Source: Desmodus rotundus
Taxonomy: Eukaryota > Chordata > Mammalia > Chiroptera > Phyllostomidae
Assembly: GCF_022682495.2 (NCBI RefSeq)
Contig: NC_071392.1
Coordinates: 58,739,459 to 58,803,458 of the forward strand
Length of the DNA: 64,000 nucleotides
Direction of reading: 5' to 3'
Positions 35,677 to 48,354 of the stretch are shown here, in pieces (within the stretch, counting starts at the first letter, position 1; the number at the start of each line of letters is the position of its first letter). The notes under the pieces were generated by a model. It was given only the letters and a program-made list of their open reading frames with translations, had not been told where the DNA came from and made no database searches. A program made the position numbers and the translations under genes.

Positions 35677-36679
35677 GATGACGGCCACAGGTAGAGGACA
35701 GTGTGCCATAGAAGATCGTGCATTTCAGAGCTGTCTTAGCCCTGTGCTTTCACGCAGTCCGTTGAGGACGAGAAAGTGATTCTGTAGATCGTTGCACTGA
35801 AACACAGCAAGGTAAAAATAACAGAGCAAGAGAGCTGATCATAAGTTCTGAAGAGGGTATGTGATGTGGTACAAGGCACTCATTTCCAATTCAACTGCTA
35901 TGAGCACATTGATCTAGTGCTGCGTTCATGCTTAAAGCCACTTCTCAGGAACATGTTCATTCCCGAGTAACTTGGCAGCTTTCAAAGCGTTCACTCCTGT
36001 GCTGTGTGAGAGAGTCACTCGGATAGAGTACGGGGACTGCTAGCTGCACGTGCATTTCCACGTTGCAAACACTGTATGGGCAAAGTGAGGTAGTAGGCGG
36101 TTGCCTCTCTTCTTCCCGGGGCTACGCTTTTCTGATGGAAAAAGTACCTAGGAGAAAACTCTACTGTGGAAGCTCATTCCGCTTCAAGGATCACAAAGTG
36201 CTATGCTAGCATTCCCTCCCTTGCTGACGGGAGATCATTTCAGTAGCTCCTGCGCTATGACACGAGCCAGAGATGCTATATGGCAGCAAGGTTCTTGGAC
36301 AGGATGCTCACAAGGGTACGTCCTATGTGACACACCGCTGCTTTCATCTCCTACTGAAATGAGAACATTGATAACAAGTCCAATAGTGTGGATGGCTTTT
36401 GTTGAGAACACTTTTCGCACGACTTGATATAATTGCTGAATGACGCAGGGGAGCGCAAAGTCTTCACTGCTGTATTCTCAGAGTGGAATGAATGGCCTGG
36501 TAGGCCCAGGAGGTACTTTTAGCTTCTTCCTCTTCGAATGCTTCACGAACGGGTGGAGTCCGAGGGACGTGGTATAGTCTCCATGGTTTCTTAGGCTACA
36601 GTCTTCTTCTCCCATCACATCCGCTACGGAAATGACAACATTGAGAAGACGTTGAACACTCAGACGGCTTTGGAGAAAA

Positions 36680-36696
36680 ACCCGCTTCCTACGAAA
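36680..36696 (-). other. CENP-B-box-like 17-mer (unit 18)
   Basis: Same 17-mer as at 551-567. Confidence 0.6.
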
Positions 36697-37575
36697 TAGG
36701 TTGATTCCCGAGTGCGTTTGAGGAGCAAACAAATCTTCAGGAACGTATTATCTTCCACTGGGAGCCCCACAGGCTACTCTGACATTGACATTCCCTTAGG
36801 TCTTCCGAGACTTGGAGGCCAAGTCGCGTAGCATGGCCTAGCGGCCTTCCAACGTCCGCATACGCTTTGCTCGCAGAACGCGTAATTTGGCGAAAACAGT
36901 GGTAGCCAAGCTTACTCTGGGTCATAGCTGGCATAGTCCTGTGCTTCCGTTCACTCATTTGTTTTGGGCCACGTGATTCCACAAGTCTGTGGCTAGCAAA
37001 GTTACCGCCAAGGTGATCCTACAGAAAACCAATTGAAATGACGTTCCGAATCGGTGGCTTCTAGCGGCATCCCACACATTTCGCACTCTACTGAAACGAG
37101 TGCATTGACCTAGTGTTACCCGCTGGAGATGAAGTTTTCTAATAAGGGACTTGTATGAGACATCCTGAGTCCCTAGTTGTTTGGAAGCTTTGCATGAATT
37201 CCTTGCTATTCTATCAGAAGGAAATTCAATCGCATAGAGTCAGTGGGCTGTGAGCTTCATGGGCATATGTACGTTCGAGAAACAGTTTTGTCCACAAGAC
37301 ACAGTAGTCAGTAGCTGCAGGAGATCTTCGGCCTCTGCTGTTTTCCCGGACAAAAGAGAGCGGCGAAAAGCCCACACTCGCAGCTCATTGTCCTGCGGAG
37401 GTCTGAAACTGCTATGCTCCTGTTCATTCACTACGGATTGAAAATGATTTCAGTAGCATTTGCTTTAGGACACAACCCACAGCTCTGATATATCAGAAGA
37501 TTTCTGTTTAAAGATAGAGTTAGGGTTAGGGCTAGCATTACGATTATGGAAAGGATAAGCTTTATCATGAGGGTA

Positions 37576-37761
37576 GGGATAGGGATAGGGTTAGGGTTAG
37601 GGATAGGGATAGGGTTAGGGTTAGGGTTAGGGTTAGGGATAGGGTTAGGGTTAGGGTTATGGATAGGGTTAGGGTTAGGGTTAGGGTTAGCGTTAGGGAT
37701 AGGTTTAGCATTAGCGTTTGGGTTAATGTTACATATAGGTTTAGGGCTAGAGCTAAAGGTA
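37576..37761 (+). repeat. Interstitial telomeric tract, 31 hexamers (unit 18)
   Basis: S pattern ending AAGGTA, in a unit whose front is L type. Confidence 0.96.
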
Positions 37762-38764
37762 GATGACGGCCACAGGTAGAGGACAGTGTGCCATAGAAGA
37801 TCGTGCATTTCAGAGCTGTCTTAGCCCTGTGCTTTCACGCAGTCCGTTGAGGACGAGAAAGTGATTCTGTAGATCGTTGCACTGAAACACAGCAAGGTAA
37901 AAATAACAGAGCAAGAGAGCTGATCATAAGTTCTGAAGAGGGTATGTGATGTGGTACAAGGCACTCATTTCCAATTCAACTGCTATGAGCACATTGATCT
38001 AGTGCTGCGTTCATGCTTAAAGCCACTTCTCAGGAACATGTTCATTCCCGAGTAACTTGGCAGCTTTCAAAGCGTTCACTCCTGTGCTGTGTGAGAGAGT
38101 CACTCGGATAGAGTACGGGGACTGCTAGCTGCACGTGCATTTCCACGTTGCAAACACTGTATGGGCAAAGTGAGGTAGTAGGCGGTTGCCTCTCTTCTTC
38201 CCGGGGCTACGCTTTTCTGATGGAAAAAGTACCTAGGAGAAAACTCTACTGTGGAAGCTCATTCCGCTTCAAGGATCACAAAGTGCTATGCTAGCATTCC
38301 CTCCCTTGCTGACGGGAGATCATTTCAGTAGCTCCTGCGCTATGACACGAGCCAGAGATGCTATATGGCAGCAAGGTTCTTGGACAGGATGCTCACAAGG
38401 GTACGTCCTATGTGACACACCGCTGCTTTCATCTCCTACTGAAATGAGAACATTGATAACACGTCCAATAGTGTGGATGGCTTTTGTTGAGAACACTTTT
38501 CGCACGACTTGATATAATTGCTGAATGACGCAGGGGAGCGCAAAGTCTTCACTGCTGTATTCTCAGAGTGGAATGAATGGCCTGGTAGGCCCAGGAGGTA
38601 CTTTTAGCTTCTTCCTCTTCGAATGCTTCACGAACGGGTGGAGTCCGAGGGACGTGATATAGTCTCCATGGTTTCTTAGGCTACAGTCTTCTTCTCCCAT
38701 CACATCCGCTACGGAAATGACAACATTGAGAAGACGTTGAACACTGAGACGGCTTTGGAGAAAA

Positions 38765-38781
38765 ACCCGCTTCCTACGAAA
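38765..38781 (-). other. CENP-B-box-like 17-mer (unit 19)
   Basis: Same 17-mer as at 551-567. Confidence 0.6.
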
Positions 38782-39660
38782 TAGGTTGATTCCCGAGTGC
38801 GTTTGAGGAGCAAACAAATCTTCAGGAACGTATTATCTTCCACTGGGAGCCCCACAGGCTACTCTGACATTGACATTCCCTTAGGTCTTCCGAGACTTGG
38901 AGGCCAAGTCGCGTAGCATGGCCTAGCGGCCTTCCAACGTCCGCATACGCTTTGCTCGCAGAACGCGTAATTTGGCGAAAACAGTGGTAGCCAAGCTTAC
39001 TCTGGGTCATAGTTGGCATAGTCCTGTGCTTCCGTTCACTCATTTGTTTTGGGCAACGTGATTCCACAAGTCTGTGGCTAGCAAAGTTACCGCCAAGGTG
39101 ATCCTACAGGAAACCAATTGAAATGACGTTCCGAATCGGTGGCTTCTAGTGGCATCCCACACATTTCGCACTCTACTGAAACGAGTGCATTGACCTAGTG
39201 TTACCCGCTGGAGATGAAGTTTTCTAATAAGGGACTTGTATGAGACATCCTGAGTCCCTAGTTGTTTGGAAGCTTTGCATGAATTCCTTGCTATTCTATC
39301 AGAAGGAAATTCAATCGCATAGAGTCAGTGGGCTGTGAGCTTCATGGGCATATGTACGTTCGAGAAACAGTTTTGTCCACAAGACACGGTAGTCAGTAGC
39401 TGCAGGAGATCTTCGGCCTCTGCTGTTTTCCCGGACAAAAGAGAGCGGCGAAAAGCCCACACTCGCAGCTCATTGTCCTGCGGAGGTCTGAAACTGCTAT
39501 GCTCCTGTTCATTCACTACGGATTGAAAATGATTTCAGTAGCATTTGCTTTAGGACACAACCCACAGCTCTGATATATCAGAAGATTTCTGTTTAAAGAT
39601 AGAGTTAGGGTTAGGGCTAGCATTACGATTATGGAAAGGATAAGCTTTATCATGAGGGTA

Positions 39661-39918
39661 GGGATAGGGATAGGGTTAGGGTTAGGGTTAGGGTTAGGGA
39701 TAGGGATAGGGTTAGGGTTAGGGTTAGGGTTAGGGATAGGGTTAGGGTTAGGGTTATGGATAGGGTTAGGGTTAGCGTTAGGGTTAGGGATAGGGTTAGG
39801 GTTAGGGTTATGGATAGGGTTAGGGTTAGGGTTAGGGTTAGGGTTAGCGTTAGGGATAGGTTTAGCATTAGCGTTTGGGTTAATGTTACATATAGGTTTA
39901 GGGCTAGGGCTAAAGCTA
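39661..39918 (+). repeat. Interstitial telomeric tract, 43 hexamers (unit 19)
   Basis: L pattern. Confidence 0.96.
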
Positions 39919-40921
39919 GATGACGGCCACAGGTAGAGGACCGTGTGCCATGGAAGATCCTGCATTTCATAGGTGTCTTAGTCCTGTGCTTTCACGCAGT
40001 CCGTTGAGGACGAGAAAGTGATTCTGTAGATCGTTGCACTGAAACACAGCAAGGTAAAAATAACAGAGCAAGAGAGCTGATCATAAGTTCTGAAGAGGGT
40101 ATGTGATGTGGTACAAGGCACTCATTTCCAATTCAACTGCTATGAGCACATTGATCTAGTGCTGCGTTCATGCTTAAAGCCACTTCTCAGGAACATGTTC
40201 ATTCCCGAGTAACTTGGCAGCTTTCAAAGCGTTCACTCCTGTGCTGTGTGAGAGAGTCACTCGGATAGAGTACGGGGACTGCTAGCTGCACGTGCATTTC
40301 CACGTTGCAAACACTGTATGGGCAAAGTGAGGTAGTAGGCGGTTGCCTCTCTTCTTCCCGGGGCTACGCTTTTCTGATGGAAAAAGTACCTAGGAGAAAA
40401 CTCTACTGTGGAAGCTCATTCCGCTTCAAGGATCACAAAGTGCTATGCTAGCATTCCCTCCCTTGCTGACGGGAGATCATTTCAGTAGCTCCTGCGCTAT
40501 GACACGAGCCAGAGATGCTATATGGCAGCAAGGTTCTTGGACAGGATGCTCACAAGGGTACGTCCTATGTGACACACCGCTGCTTTCATCTCCTACTGAA
40601 ATGAGAACATTGATAACACGTCCAATAGTGTGGATGGCTTTTGTTGAGAACACTTTTCGCACGACTTGATATAATTGCTGAATGACGCAGGGGAGCGCAA
40701 AGTCTTCACTGCTGTATTCTCAGAGTGGAATGAATGGCCTGGTAGGCCCAGGAGGTACTTTTAGCTTCTTCCTCTTCGAATGCTTCACGAACGGGTGGAG
40801 TCCGAGGGACGTGGTAAAGTCTCCATGGTTTCTTAGGCTACAGTCTTCTTCTCCCATCACATCCTCTACGGAAATGACAACATTGAGAAGACGTTGAACA
40901 CTGAGACGGCTTTGGAGAAAA

Positions 40922-40938
40922 ACCCGCTTCCTACGAAA
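40922..40938 (-). other. CENP-B-box-like 17-mer (unit 20)
   Basis: Same 17-mer as at 551-567. Confidence 0.6.
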
Positions 40939-41817
40939 TAGGTTGATTCCCGAGTGCGTTTGAGGAGCAAACAAATCTTCAGGAACGTATTATCTTCCAC
41001 TGGGAGCCCCACAGGCTACTCTGACATTGACATTCCCTTAGGTCTTCCGAGACTTGGAGGCCAAGTCGCGTAGCATGGCCTAGCGGCCTTCCAACGTCCG
41101 CATACGCTTTGCTCGCAGAACGCGTAATTTGGCGAAAACAGTGGTAGCCAAGCTTACTCTGGGTCATAGTTGGCATAGTCCTGTGCTTCCGTTCACTCAT
41201 TTGTTTTGGGCCACGTGATTCCACAAGTCTGTGGCTAGCAAAGTTACCGCCAAGGTGATCCTACAGAAAACCAATTGAAATGACGTTCCGAATCGGTGGC
41301 TTCTAGCGGCATCCCACACATTTCGCACTCTACTGAAACGAGTGCATTGACCTAGTGTTACCCGCTGGAGATGAAGTTTTCTAATAAGGGACTTGTATGA
41401 GACATCCTGAGTCCCTAGTTGTTTGGAAGCTTTCCATGAATTCCTTGCTATTCTATCAGAAGGAAATTCAATCGCATAGAGTCAGTGGGCTGTGAGCTTC
41501 ATGGGCATATGTACGTTCGAGAAACAGTTTTGTCCACAAGACACAGTAGTCAGTAGCTGCAGGAGATCTTCGGCCTCTGCTGTTTTCCCGGACAAAAGAG
41601 AGCGGCGAAAAGCCCACACTCGCAGCTCATTGTCCTGCGGAGGTCTGAAACTGCTATGCTCCTGTTCATTCACTACGGATTGAAAATGATTTCAGAAGCA
41701 TTTAGTTTAGGACACAACCCACAGCTGTGATATATCAGAAGATTTCTGTTTAAAGATAGAGGTAGGGTTAGGGCTAGCATTACGATTATGGAAAGGATAA
41801 GCTTTATCATGAGGGTA

Positions 41818-42015
41818 GGGATAGGGATAGGGTTAGGGTTAGGGTTAGGGTTAGGGATAGGGATAGGGTTAGGGTTAGGGTTAGGGTTAGGGATAGGGTT
41901 AGGGTTAGGGTTATGGATAGGGTTAGGGTTAGGGTTAGGGTTAGCGTTAGGGATAGGTTTAGCATTAGCGTTTGGGTTAATGTTACATATAGGTTTAGGG
42001 CTAGAGCTAAAGCTA
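41818..42015 (+). repeat. Interstitial telomeric tract, 33 hexamers (unit 20)
   Basis: M pattern, preceded by GAGGTAGGG. Confidence 0.96.
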
Positions 42016-43018
42016 GATGACGGCCACAGGTAGAGGACCGTGTGCCATAGAAGATCGTGCATTTCAGAGCTGTCTTAGCCCTGTGCTTTCACGCAGTCCG
42101 TTGAGGACGAGAAAGTGATTCTGTAGATCGTTGCACTGAAACACAGCAAGGTAAAAATAACAGAGCAAGAGAGCTGATCATAAGTTCTGAAGAGGGTATG
42201 TGATGTGGTACAAGGCACTCATTTCCAATTCAACTGCTATGAGCACATTGATCTAGTGCTGCGTTCATGCTTAAAGCCACTTCTCAGGAACATGTTCATT
42301 CCCGAGTAACTTGGCAGCTTTCAAAGCGTTCACTCCTGTGCTGTGTGAGAGAGTCACTCGGATAGAGTACGGGGACTGCTAGCTGCACGTGCATTTCCAC
42401 GTTGCAAACACTGTATGGGCAAAGTGAGGTAGTAGGCGGTTGCCTCTCTTCTTCCCGGGGCTACGCTTTTCTGATGGAAAAAGTACCTAGGAGAAAACTC
42501 TACTGTGGAAGCTCATTCCGCTTCAAGGATCACAAAGTGCTATGCTAGCATTCCCTCCCTTGCTGACGGGAGATCATTTCAGTAGCTCCTGCGCTATGAC
42601 ACGAGCCAGAGATGCTATATGGCAGCAAGGTTCTTGGACAGGATGCTCACAAGGGTACGTCCTATGTGACACACCGCTGCTTTCATCTCCTACTGAAATG
42701 AGAACATTGATAACAAGTCCAATAGTGTGGATGGCTTTTGTTGAGAACACTTTTCGCACGACTTGATATAATTGCTGAATGACGCAGGGGAGCGCAAAGT
42801 CTTCACTGCTGTATTCTCAGAGTGGAATGAATGGCCTGGTAGGCCCAGGAGGTACTTTTAGCTTCTTCCTCTTCGAATGCTTCACGAACGGGTGGAGTCC
42901 GAGGGACGTGGTATAGTCTCCATGGTTTCTTAGGCTACAGTCTTCTTCTCCCATCACATCCGCTACGGAAATGACAACATTGAGAAGACGTTGAACACTC
43001 AGACGGCTTTGGAGAAAA

Positions 43019-43035
43019 ACCCGCTTCCTACGAAA
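43019..43035 (-). other. CENP-B-box-like 17-mer (unit 21)
   Basis: Same 17-mer as at 551-567. Confidence 0.6.
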
Positions 43036-43914
43036 TAGGTTGATTCCCGAGTGCGTTTGAGGAGCAAACAAATCTTCAGGAACGTATTATCTTCCACTGG
43101 GAGCCCCACAGGCTACTCTGACATTGACATTCCCTTAGGTCTTCCGAGACTTGGAGGCCAAGTCGCGTAGCATGGCCTAGCGGCCTTCCAACGTCCGCAT
43201 ACGCTTTGCTCGCAGAACGCGTAGTTTGGCGAAAACAGTGGTAGCCAAGCTTACTCTGGGTCATAGTTGGCATAGTCCTGTGCTTCCGTTCACTCATTTA
43301 TTTTGGGCAACGTGATTCCACAAGTCTGTGGCTAGCAAAGTTACCGCCAAGGTGATCCTACAGGAAACCAATTGAAATGACGTTCCGAATCGGTGGCTTC
43401 TAGCGGCATCCCACACATTTCGCACTCTACTGAAACGAGTGCATTGACCTAGTGTTACCCGCTGGAGATGAAGTTTTCTAATAAAGGACTTGTATGAGAC
43501 ATCCTGAGTCCCTAGTTGTTTGGAAGCTTTGCATGAATTCCTTGCTATTCTATCAGAAGGAAATTCAATCGCATAGAGTCAGTGGGCTGTGAGCTTCATG
43601 GGCATATGTACGTTCGAGAAACAGTTTTGTCCACAAGACACAGTAGTCAGTAGCTGCAGGAGATCTTCGGCCTCTGCTGTTTTCCCGGACAAAAGAGAGC
43701 GGCGAAAAGCCCACACTCGCAGCTCATTGTCCTGCGGAGGTCTGAAACTGCTATGCTCCTGTTCATTCACTACGGATTGAAAATGATTTCAGAAGCATTT
43801 AGTTTAGGACACAACCCACAGCTGTGATATATCAGAAGATTTCTGTTTAAAGATAGAGGTAGGGTTAGGGCTAGCATTACGATTATGGAAAGGATAAGCT
43901 TTATCATGAGGGTA

Positions 43915-44112
43915 GGGATAGGGATAGGGTTAGGGTTAGGGTTAGGGTTAGGGATAGGGATAGGGTTAGGGTTAGGGTTAGGGTTAGGGATAGGGTTAGG
44001 GTTAGGGTTATGGATAGGGTTAGGGTTAGGGTTAGGGTTAGCGTTAGGGATAGGTTTAGCATTAGCGTTTGGGTTAATGTTACATATAGGTTTAGGGCTA
44101 GAGCTAAAGCTA
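43915..44112 (+). repeat. Interstitial telomeric tract, 33 hexamers (unit 21)
   Basis: M pattern in a unit with an L front. Confidence 0.96.
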
Positions 44113-45115
44113 GATGACGGCCACAGGTAGAGGACCGTGTGCCATAGAAGATCGTGCATTTCAGAGCTGTCTTAGCCCTGTGCTTTCACGCAGTCCGTTG
44201 AGGACGAGAAAGTGATTCTGTAGATCGTTGCACTGAAACACAGCAAGGTAAAAATAACAGAGCAAGAGAGCTGATCATAAGTTCTGAAGAGGGTATGTGA
44301 TGTGGTACAAGGCACTCATTTCCAATTCAACTGCTATGAGCACATTGATCTAGTGCTGCGTTCATGCTTAAAGCCACTTCTCAGGAACATGTTCATTCCC
44401 GAGTAACTTGGCAGCTTTCAAAGCGTTCACTCCTGTGCTGTGTGAGAGAGTCACTCGGATAGAGTACGGGGACTGCTAGCTGCACGTGCATTTCCACGTT
44501 GCAAACACTGTATGGGCAAAGTGAGGTAGTAGGCGGTTGCCTCTCTTCTTCCCGGGGCTACGCTTTTCTGATGGAAAAAGTACCTAGGAGAAAACTCTAC
44601 TGTGGAAGCTCATTCCGCTTCAAGGATCACAAAGTGCTATGCTAGCATTCCCTCCCTTGCTGACGGGAGATCATTTCAGTAGCTCCTGCGCTATGACACG
44701 AGCCAGAGATGCTATATGGCAGCAAGGTTCTTGGACAGGATGCTCACAAGGGTACGTCCTATGTGACACACCGCTGCTTTCATCTCCTACTGAAATGAGA
44801 ACATTGATAACAAGTCCAATAGTGTGGATGGCTTTTGTTGAGAACACTTTTCGCACGACTTGATATAATTGCTGAATGACGCAGGGGAGCGCAAAGTCTT
44901 CACTGCTGTATTCTCAGAGTGGAATGAATGGCCTGGTAGGCCCAGGAGGTACTTTTAGCTTCTTCCTCTTCGAATGCTTCACGAACGGGTGGAGTCCGAG
45001 GGACGTGGTATAGTCTCCATGGTTTCTTAGGCTACAGTCTTCTTCTCCCATCACATCCGCTACGGAAATGACAACATTGAGAAGACGTTGAACACTCAGA
45101 CGGCTTTGGAGAAAA

Positions 45116-45132
45116 ACCCGCTTCCTACGAAA
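45116..45132 (-). other. CENP-B-box-like 17-mer (unit 22)
   Basis: Same 17-mer as at 551-567. Confidence 0.6.
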
Positions 45133-46011
45133 TAGGTTGATTCCCGAGTGCGTTTGAGGAGCAAACAAATCTTCAGGAACGTATTATCTTCCACTGGGAG
45201 CCCCACAGGCTACTCTGACATTGACATTCCCTTAGGTCTTCCGAGACTTGGAGGCCAAGTCGCGTAGCATGGCCTAGCGGCCTTCCAACGTCCGCATACG
45301 CTTTGCTCGCAGAACGCGTAGTTTGGCGAAAACAGTGGTAGCCAAGCTTACTCTGGGTCATAGTTGGCATAGTCCTGTGCTTCCGTTCACTCATTTATTT
45401 TGGGCAACGTGATTCCACAAGTCTGTGGCTAGCAAAGTTACCGCCAAGGTGATCCTACAGGAAACCAATTGAAATGACGTTCCGAATCGGTGGCTTCTAG
45501 CGGCATCCCACACATTTCGCACTCTACTGAAACGAGTGCATTGACCTAGTGTTACCCGCTGGAGATGAAGTTTTCTAATAAAGGACTTGTATGAGACATC
45601 CTGAGTCCCTAGTTGTTTGGAAGCTTTGCATGAATTCCTTGCTATTCTATCAGAAGGAAATTCAATCGCATAGAGTCAGTGGGCTGTGAGCTTCATGGGC
45701 ATATGTACGTTCGAGAAACAGTTTTGTCCACAAGACACGGTAGTCAGTAGCTGCAGGAGATCTTCGGCCTCTGCTGTTTTCCCGGACAAAAGAGAGCGGC
45801 GAAAAGCCCACACTCGCAGCTCATTGTCCTGCGGAGGTCTGAAACTGCTATGCTCCTGTTCATTCACTACGGATTGAAAATGATTTCAGTAGCATTTGCT
45901 TTAGGACACAACCCACAGCTCTGATATATCAGAAGATTTCTGTTTAAAGATAGAGTTAGTGTTAGGGCTAGCATTACGATTATGGAAAGGATAAGCTTTA
46001 TCATGAGGGTA

Positions 46012-46269
46012 GGGATAGGGATAGGGTTAGGGTTAGGGTTAGGGTTAGGGATAGGGATAGGGTTAGGGTTAGGGTTAGGGTTAGGGATAGGGTTAGGGTT
46101 AGGGTTATGGATAGGGTTAGGGTTAGCGTTAGGGTTAGGGATAGGGTTAGGGTTAGGGTTATGGATAGGGTTAGGGTTAGGGTTAGGGTTAGGGTTAGCG
46201 TTAGGGATAGGTTTAGCATTAGCGTTTGGGTTAATGTTACATATAGGTTTAGGGCTAGGGCTAAAGCTA
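46012..46269 (+). repeat. Interstitial telomeric tract, 43 hexamers (unit 22)
   Basis: L pattern, preceded by GAGTTAGTG. Confidence 0.96.
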
Positions 46270-47272
46270 GATGACGGCCACAGGTAGAGGACCGTGTGCC
46301 ATGGAAGATCCTGCATTTCATAGGTGTCTTAGTCCTGTGCTTTCACGCAGTCCGTTGAGGACGAGAAAGTGATTCTGTAGATCGTTGCACTGAAACACAG
46401 CAAGGTAAAAATAACAGAGCAAGAGAGCTGATCATAAGTTCTGAAGAGGGTATGTGATGTGGTACAAGGCACTCATTTCCAATTCAACTGCTATGAGCAC
46501 ATTGATCTAGTGCTGCGTTCATGCTTAAAGCCACTTCTCAGGAACATGTTCATTCCCGAGTAACTTGGCAGCTTTCAAAGCGTTCACTCCTGTGCTGTGT
46601 GAGAGAGTCACTCGGATAGAGTACGGGGACTGCTAGCTGCACGTGCATTTCCACGTTGCAAACACTGTATGGGCAAAGTGAGGTAGTAGGCGGTTGCCTC
46701 TCTTCTTCCCGGGGCTACGCTTTTCTGATGGAAAAAGTACCTAGGAGAAAACTCTACTGTGGAAGCTCATTCCGCTTCAAGGATCACAAAGTGCTATGCT
46801 AGCATTCCCTCCCTTGCTGACGGGAGATCATTTCAGTAGCTCCTGCGCTATGACACGAGCCAGAGATGCTATATGGCAGCAAGGTTCTTGGACAGGATGC
46901 TCACAAGGGTACGTCCTATGTGACACACCGCTGCTTTCATCTCCTACTGAAATGAGAACATTGATAACACGTCCAATAGTGTGGATGGCTTTTGTTGAGA
47001 ACACTTTTCGCACGACTTGATATAATTGCTGAATGACGCAGGGGAGCGCAAAGTCTTCACTGCTGTATTCTCAGAGTGGAATGAATGGCCTGGTAGGCCC
47101 AGGAGGTACTTTTAGCTTCTTCCTCTTCGAATGCTTCACGAACGGGTGGAGTCCGAGGGACGTGGTAAAGTCTCCATGGTTTCTTAGGCTACAGTCTTCT
47201 TCTCCCATCACATCCGCTACGGAAATGACAACATTGAGAAGACGTTGAACACTCAGACGGCTTTGGAGAAAA

Positions 47273-47289
47273 ACCCGCTTCCTACGAAA
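47273..47289 (-). other. CENP-B-box-like 17-mer (unit 23)
   Basis: Same 17-mer as at 551-567. Confidence 0.6.
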
Positions 47290-48168
47290 TAGGTTGATTC
47301 CCGAGTGCGTTTGAGGAGCAAACAAATCTTCAGGAACGTATTATCTTCCACTGGGAGCCCCACAGGCTACTCTGACATTGACATTCCCTTAGGTCTTCCG
47401 AGACTTGGAGGCCAAGTCGCGTAGCATGGCCTAGCGGCCTTCCAACGTCCGCATACGCTTTGCTCGCAGAACGCGTAATTTGGCGAAAACAGTGGTAGCC
47501 AAGCTTACTCTGGGTCATAGTTGGCATAGTCCTGTGCTTCCGTTCACTCATTTGTTTTGGGCCATGTGATTCCACAAGTCTGTGGCTAGCAAAGTTACCG
47601 CCAAGGTGATCCTACAGAAAACCAATTGAAATGACGTTCCGAATCGGTGGCTTCTAGCGGCATCCCACACATTTCGCACTCTACTGAAACGAGTGCATTG
47701 ACCTAGTGTTACCCGCTGGAGATGAAGTTTTCTAATAAGGGACTTGTATGAGACATCCTGAGTCCCTAGTTGTTTGGAAGCCTTGCATGAATTCCTTGCT
47801 ATTCTATCAGAAGGAAATTCAATCGCATAGAGTCAGTGGGCTGTGAGCTTCATGGGCATATGTACGTTCGAGAAACAGTTTTGTCCACAAGACACAGTAG
47901 TCAGTAGCTGCAGGAGATCTTCGGCCTCTGCTGTTTTCCCGGACAAAAGAGAGCGGCGAAAAGCCCACACTCGCAGCTCATTGTCCTGCGGAGGTCTGAA
48001 ACTGCTATGCTCCTGTTCATTCACTACGGATTGAAAATGATTTCAGTAGCATTTGCTTTAGGACACAACCCACAGCTCTGATATATCAGAAGATTTCTGT
48101 TTAAAGATAGAGTTAGGGTTAGGGCTAGCATTACGATTATGGAAAGGATAAGCTTTATCATGAGGGTA

Positions 48169-48354
48169 GGGATAGGGATAGGGTTAGGGTTAGGGATAGG
48201 GATAGGGTTAGGGTTAGGGTTAGGGTTAGGGATAGGGTTAGGGTTAGGGTTATGGATAGGGTTAGGGTTAGGGTTAGGGTTAGCGTTAGGGATAGGTTTA
48301 GCATTAGCGTTTGGGTTAATGTTACATATAGGTTTAGGGCTAGAGCTAAAGCTA
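48169..48354 (+). repeat. Interstitial telomeric tract, 31 hexamers (unit 23)
   Basis: S pattern ending AAGCTA. Confidence 0.96.

Larger units (their letters stand above)
34045..36129 (+). repeat. Satellite unit 17, class S (S-prime variant)
   Basis: S-prime marker CTGGC at 34843, 31 hexamers ending AAAGGTAG, ACAGTG after the tract. Closest to unit 14 but without the L-like patch at its left end. Confidence 0.97.
36130..38214 (+). repeat. Satellite unit 18, S-length chimera (L front, S-prime back)
   Basis: L front (AACAAGTCC, TATAG, CACTCAGAC up to about 36661), then S-prime GTAATTTGG and CTGGC at 36928 and 31 hexamers. The switch is between about 36661 and 36887. Confidence 0.95.
38215..40371 (+). 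repeat. Satellite unit 19, class L (L-double-prime variant)
   Basis: Essentially the same haplotype as unit 15 (GTGATATAG, TAGTGGC, 43 hexamers). Last copy of the middle block. Confidence 0.97.
40372..42468 (+). repeat. Satellite unit 20, class M
   Basis: Full M haplotype (CCTCTACGG, CTTTCC, CAGAAGC, GAGGTAGGG before the hexamers), 33 hexamers. Matches units 6 and 24. Confidence 0.97.
42469..44565 (+). repeat. Satellite unit 21, M-length chimera (L front, M back)
   Basis: L front through AATAAAGG at 43485 and G at 43531, then M-type A at 43793 (CAGAAGC) and the 33-hexamer tract. The switch is between 43531 and 43793, probably before 43642, where it already lacks the usual L base. Confidence 0.95.
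44566..46722 (+). repeat. Satellite unit 22, class L
   Basis: Full L haplotype, including GAGTTAGTG just upstream of the hexamers, as in units 3, 7, 25, 28 and 30. Confidence 0.97.
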
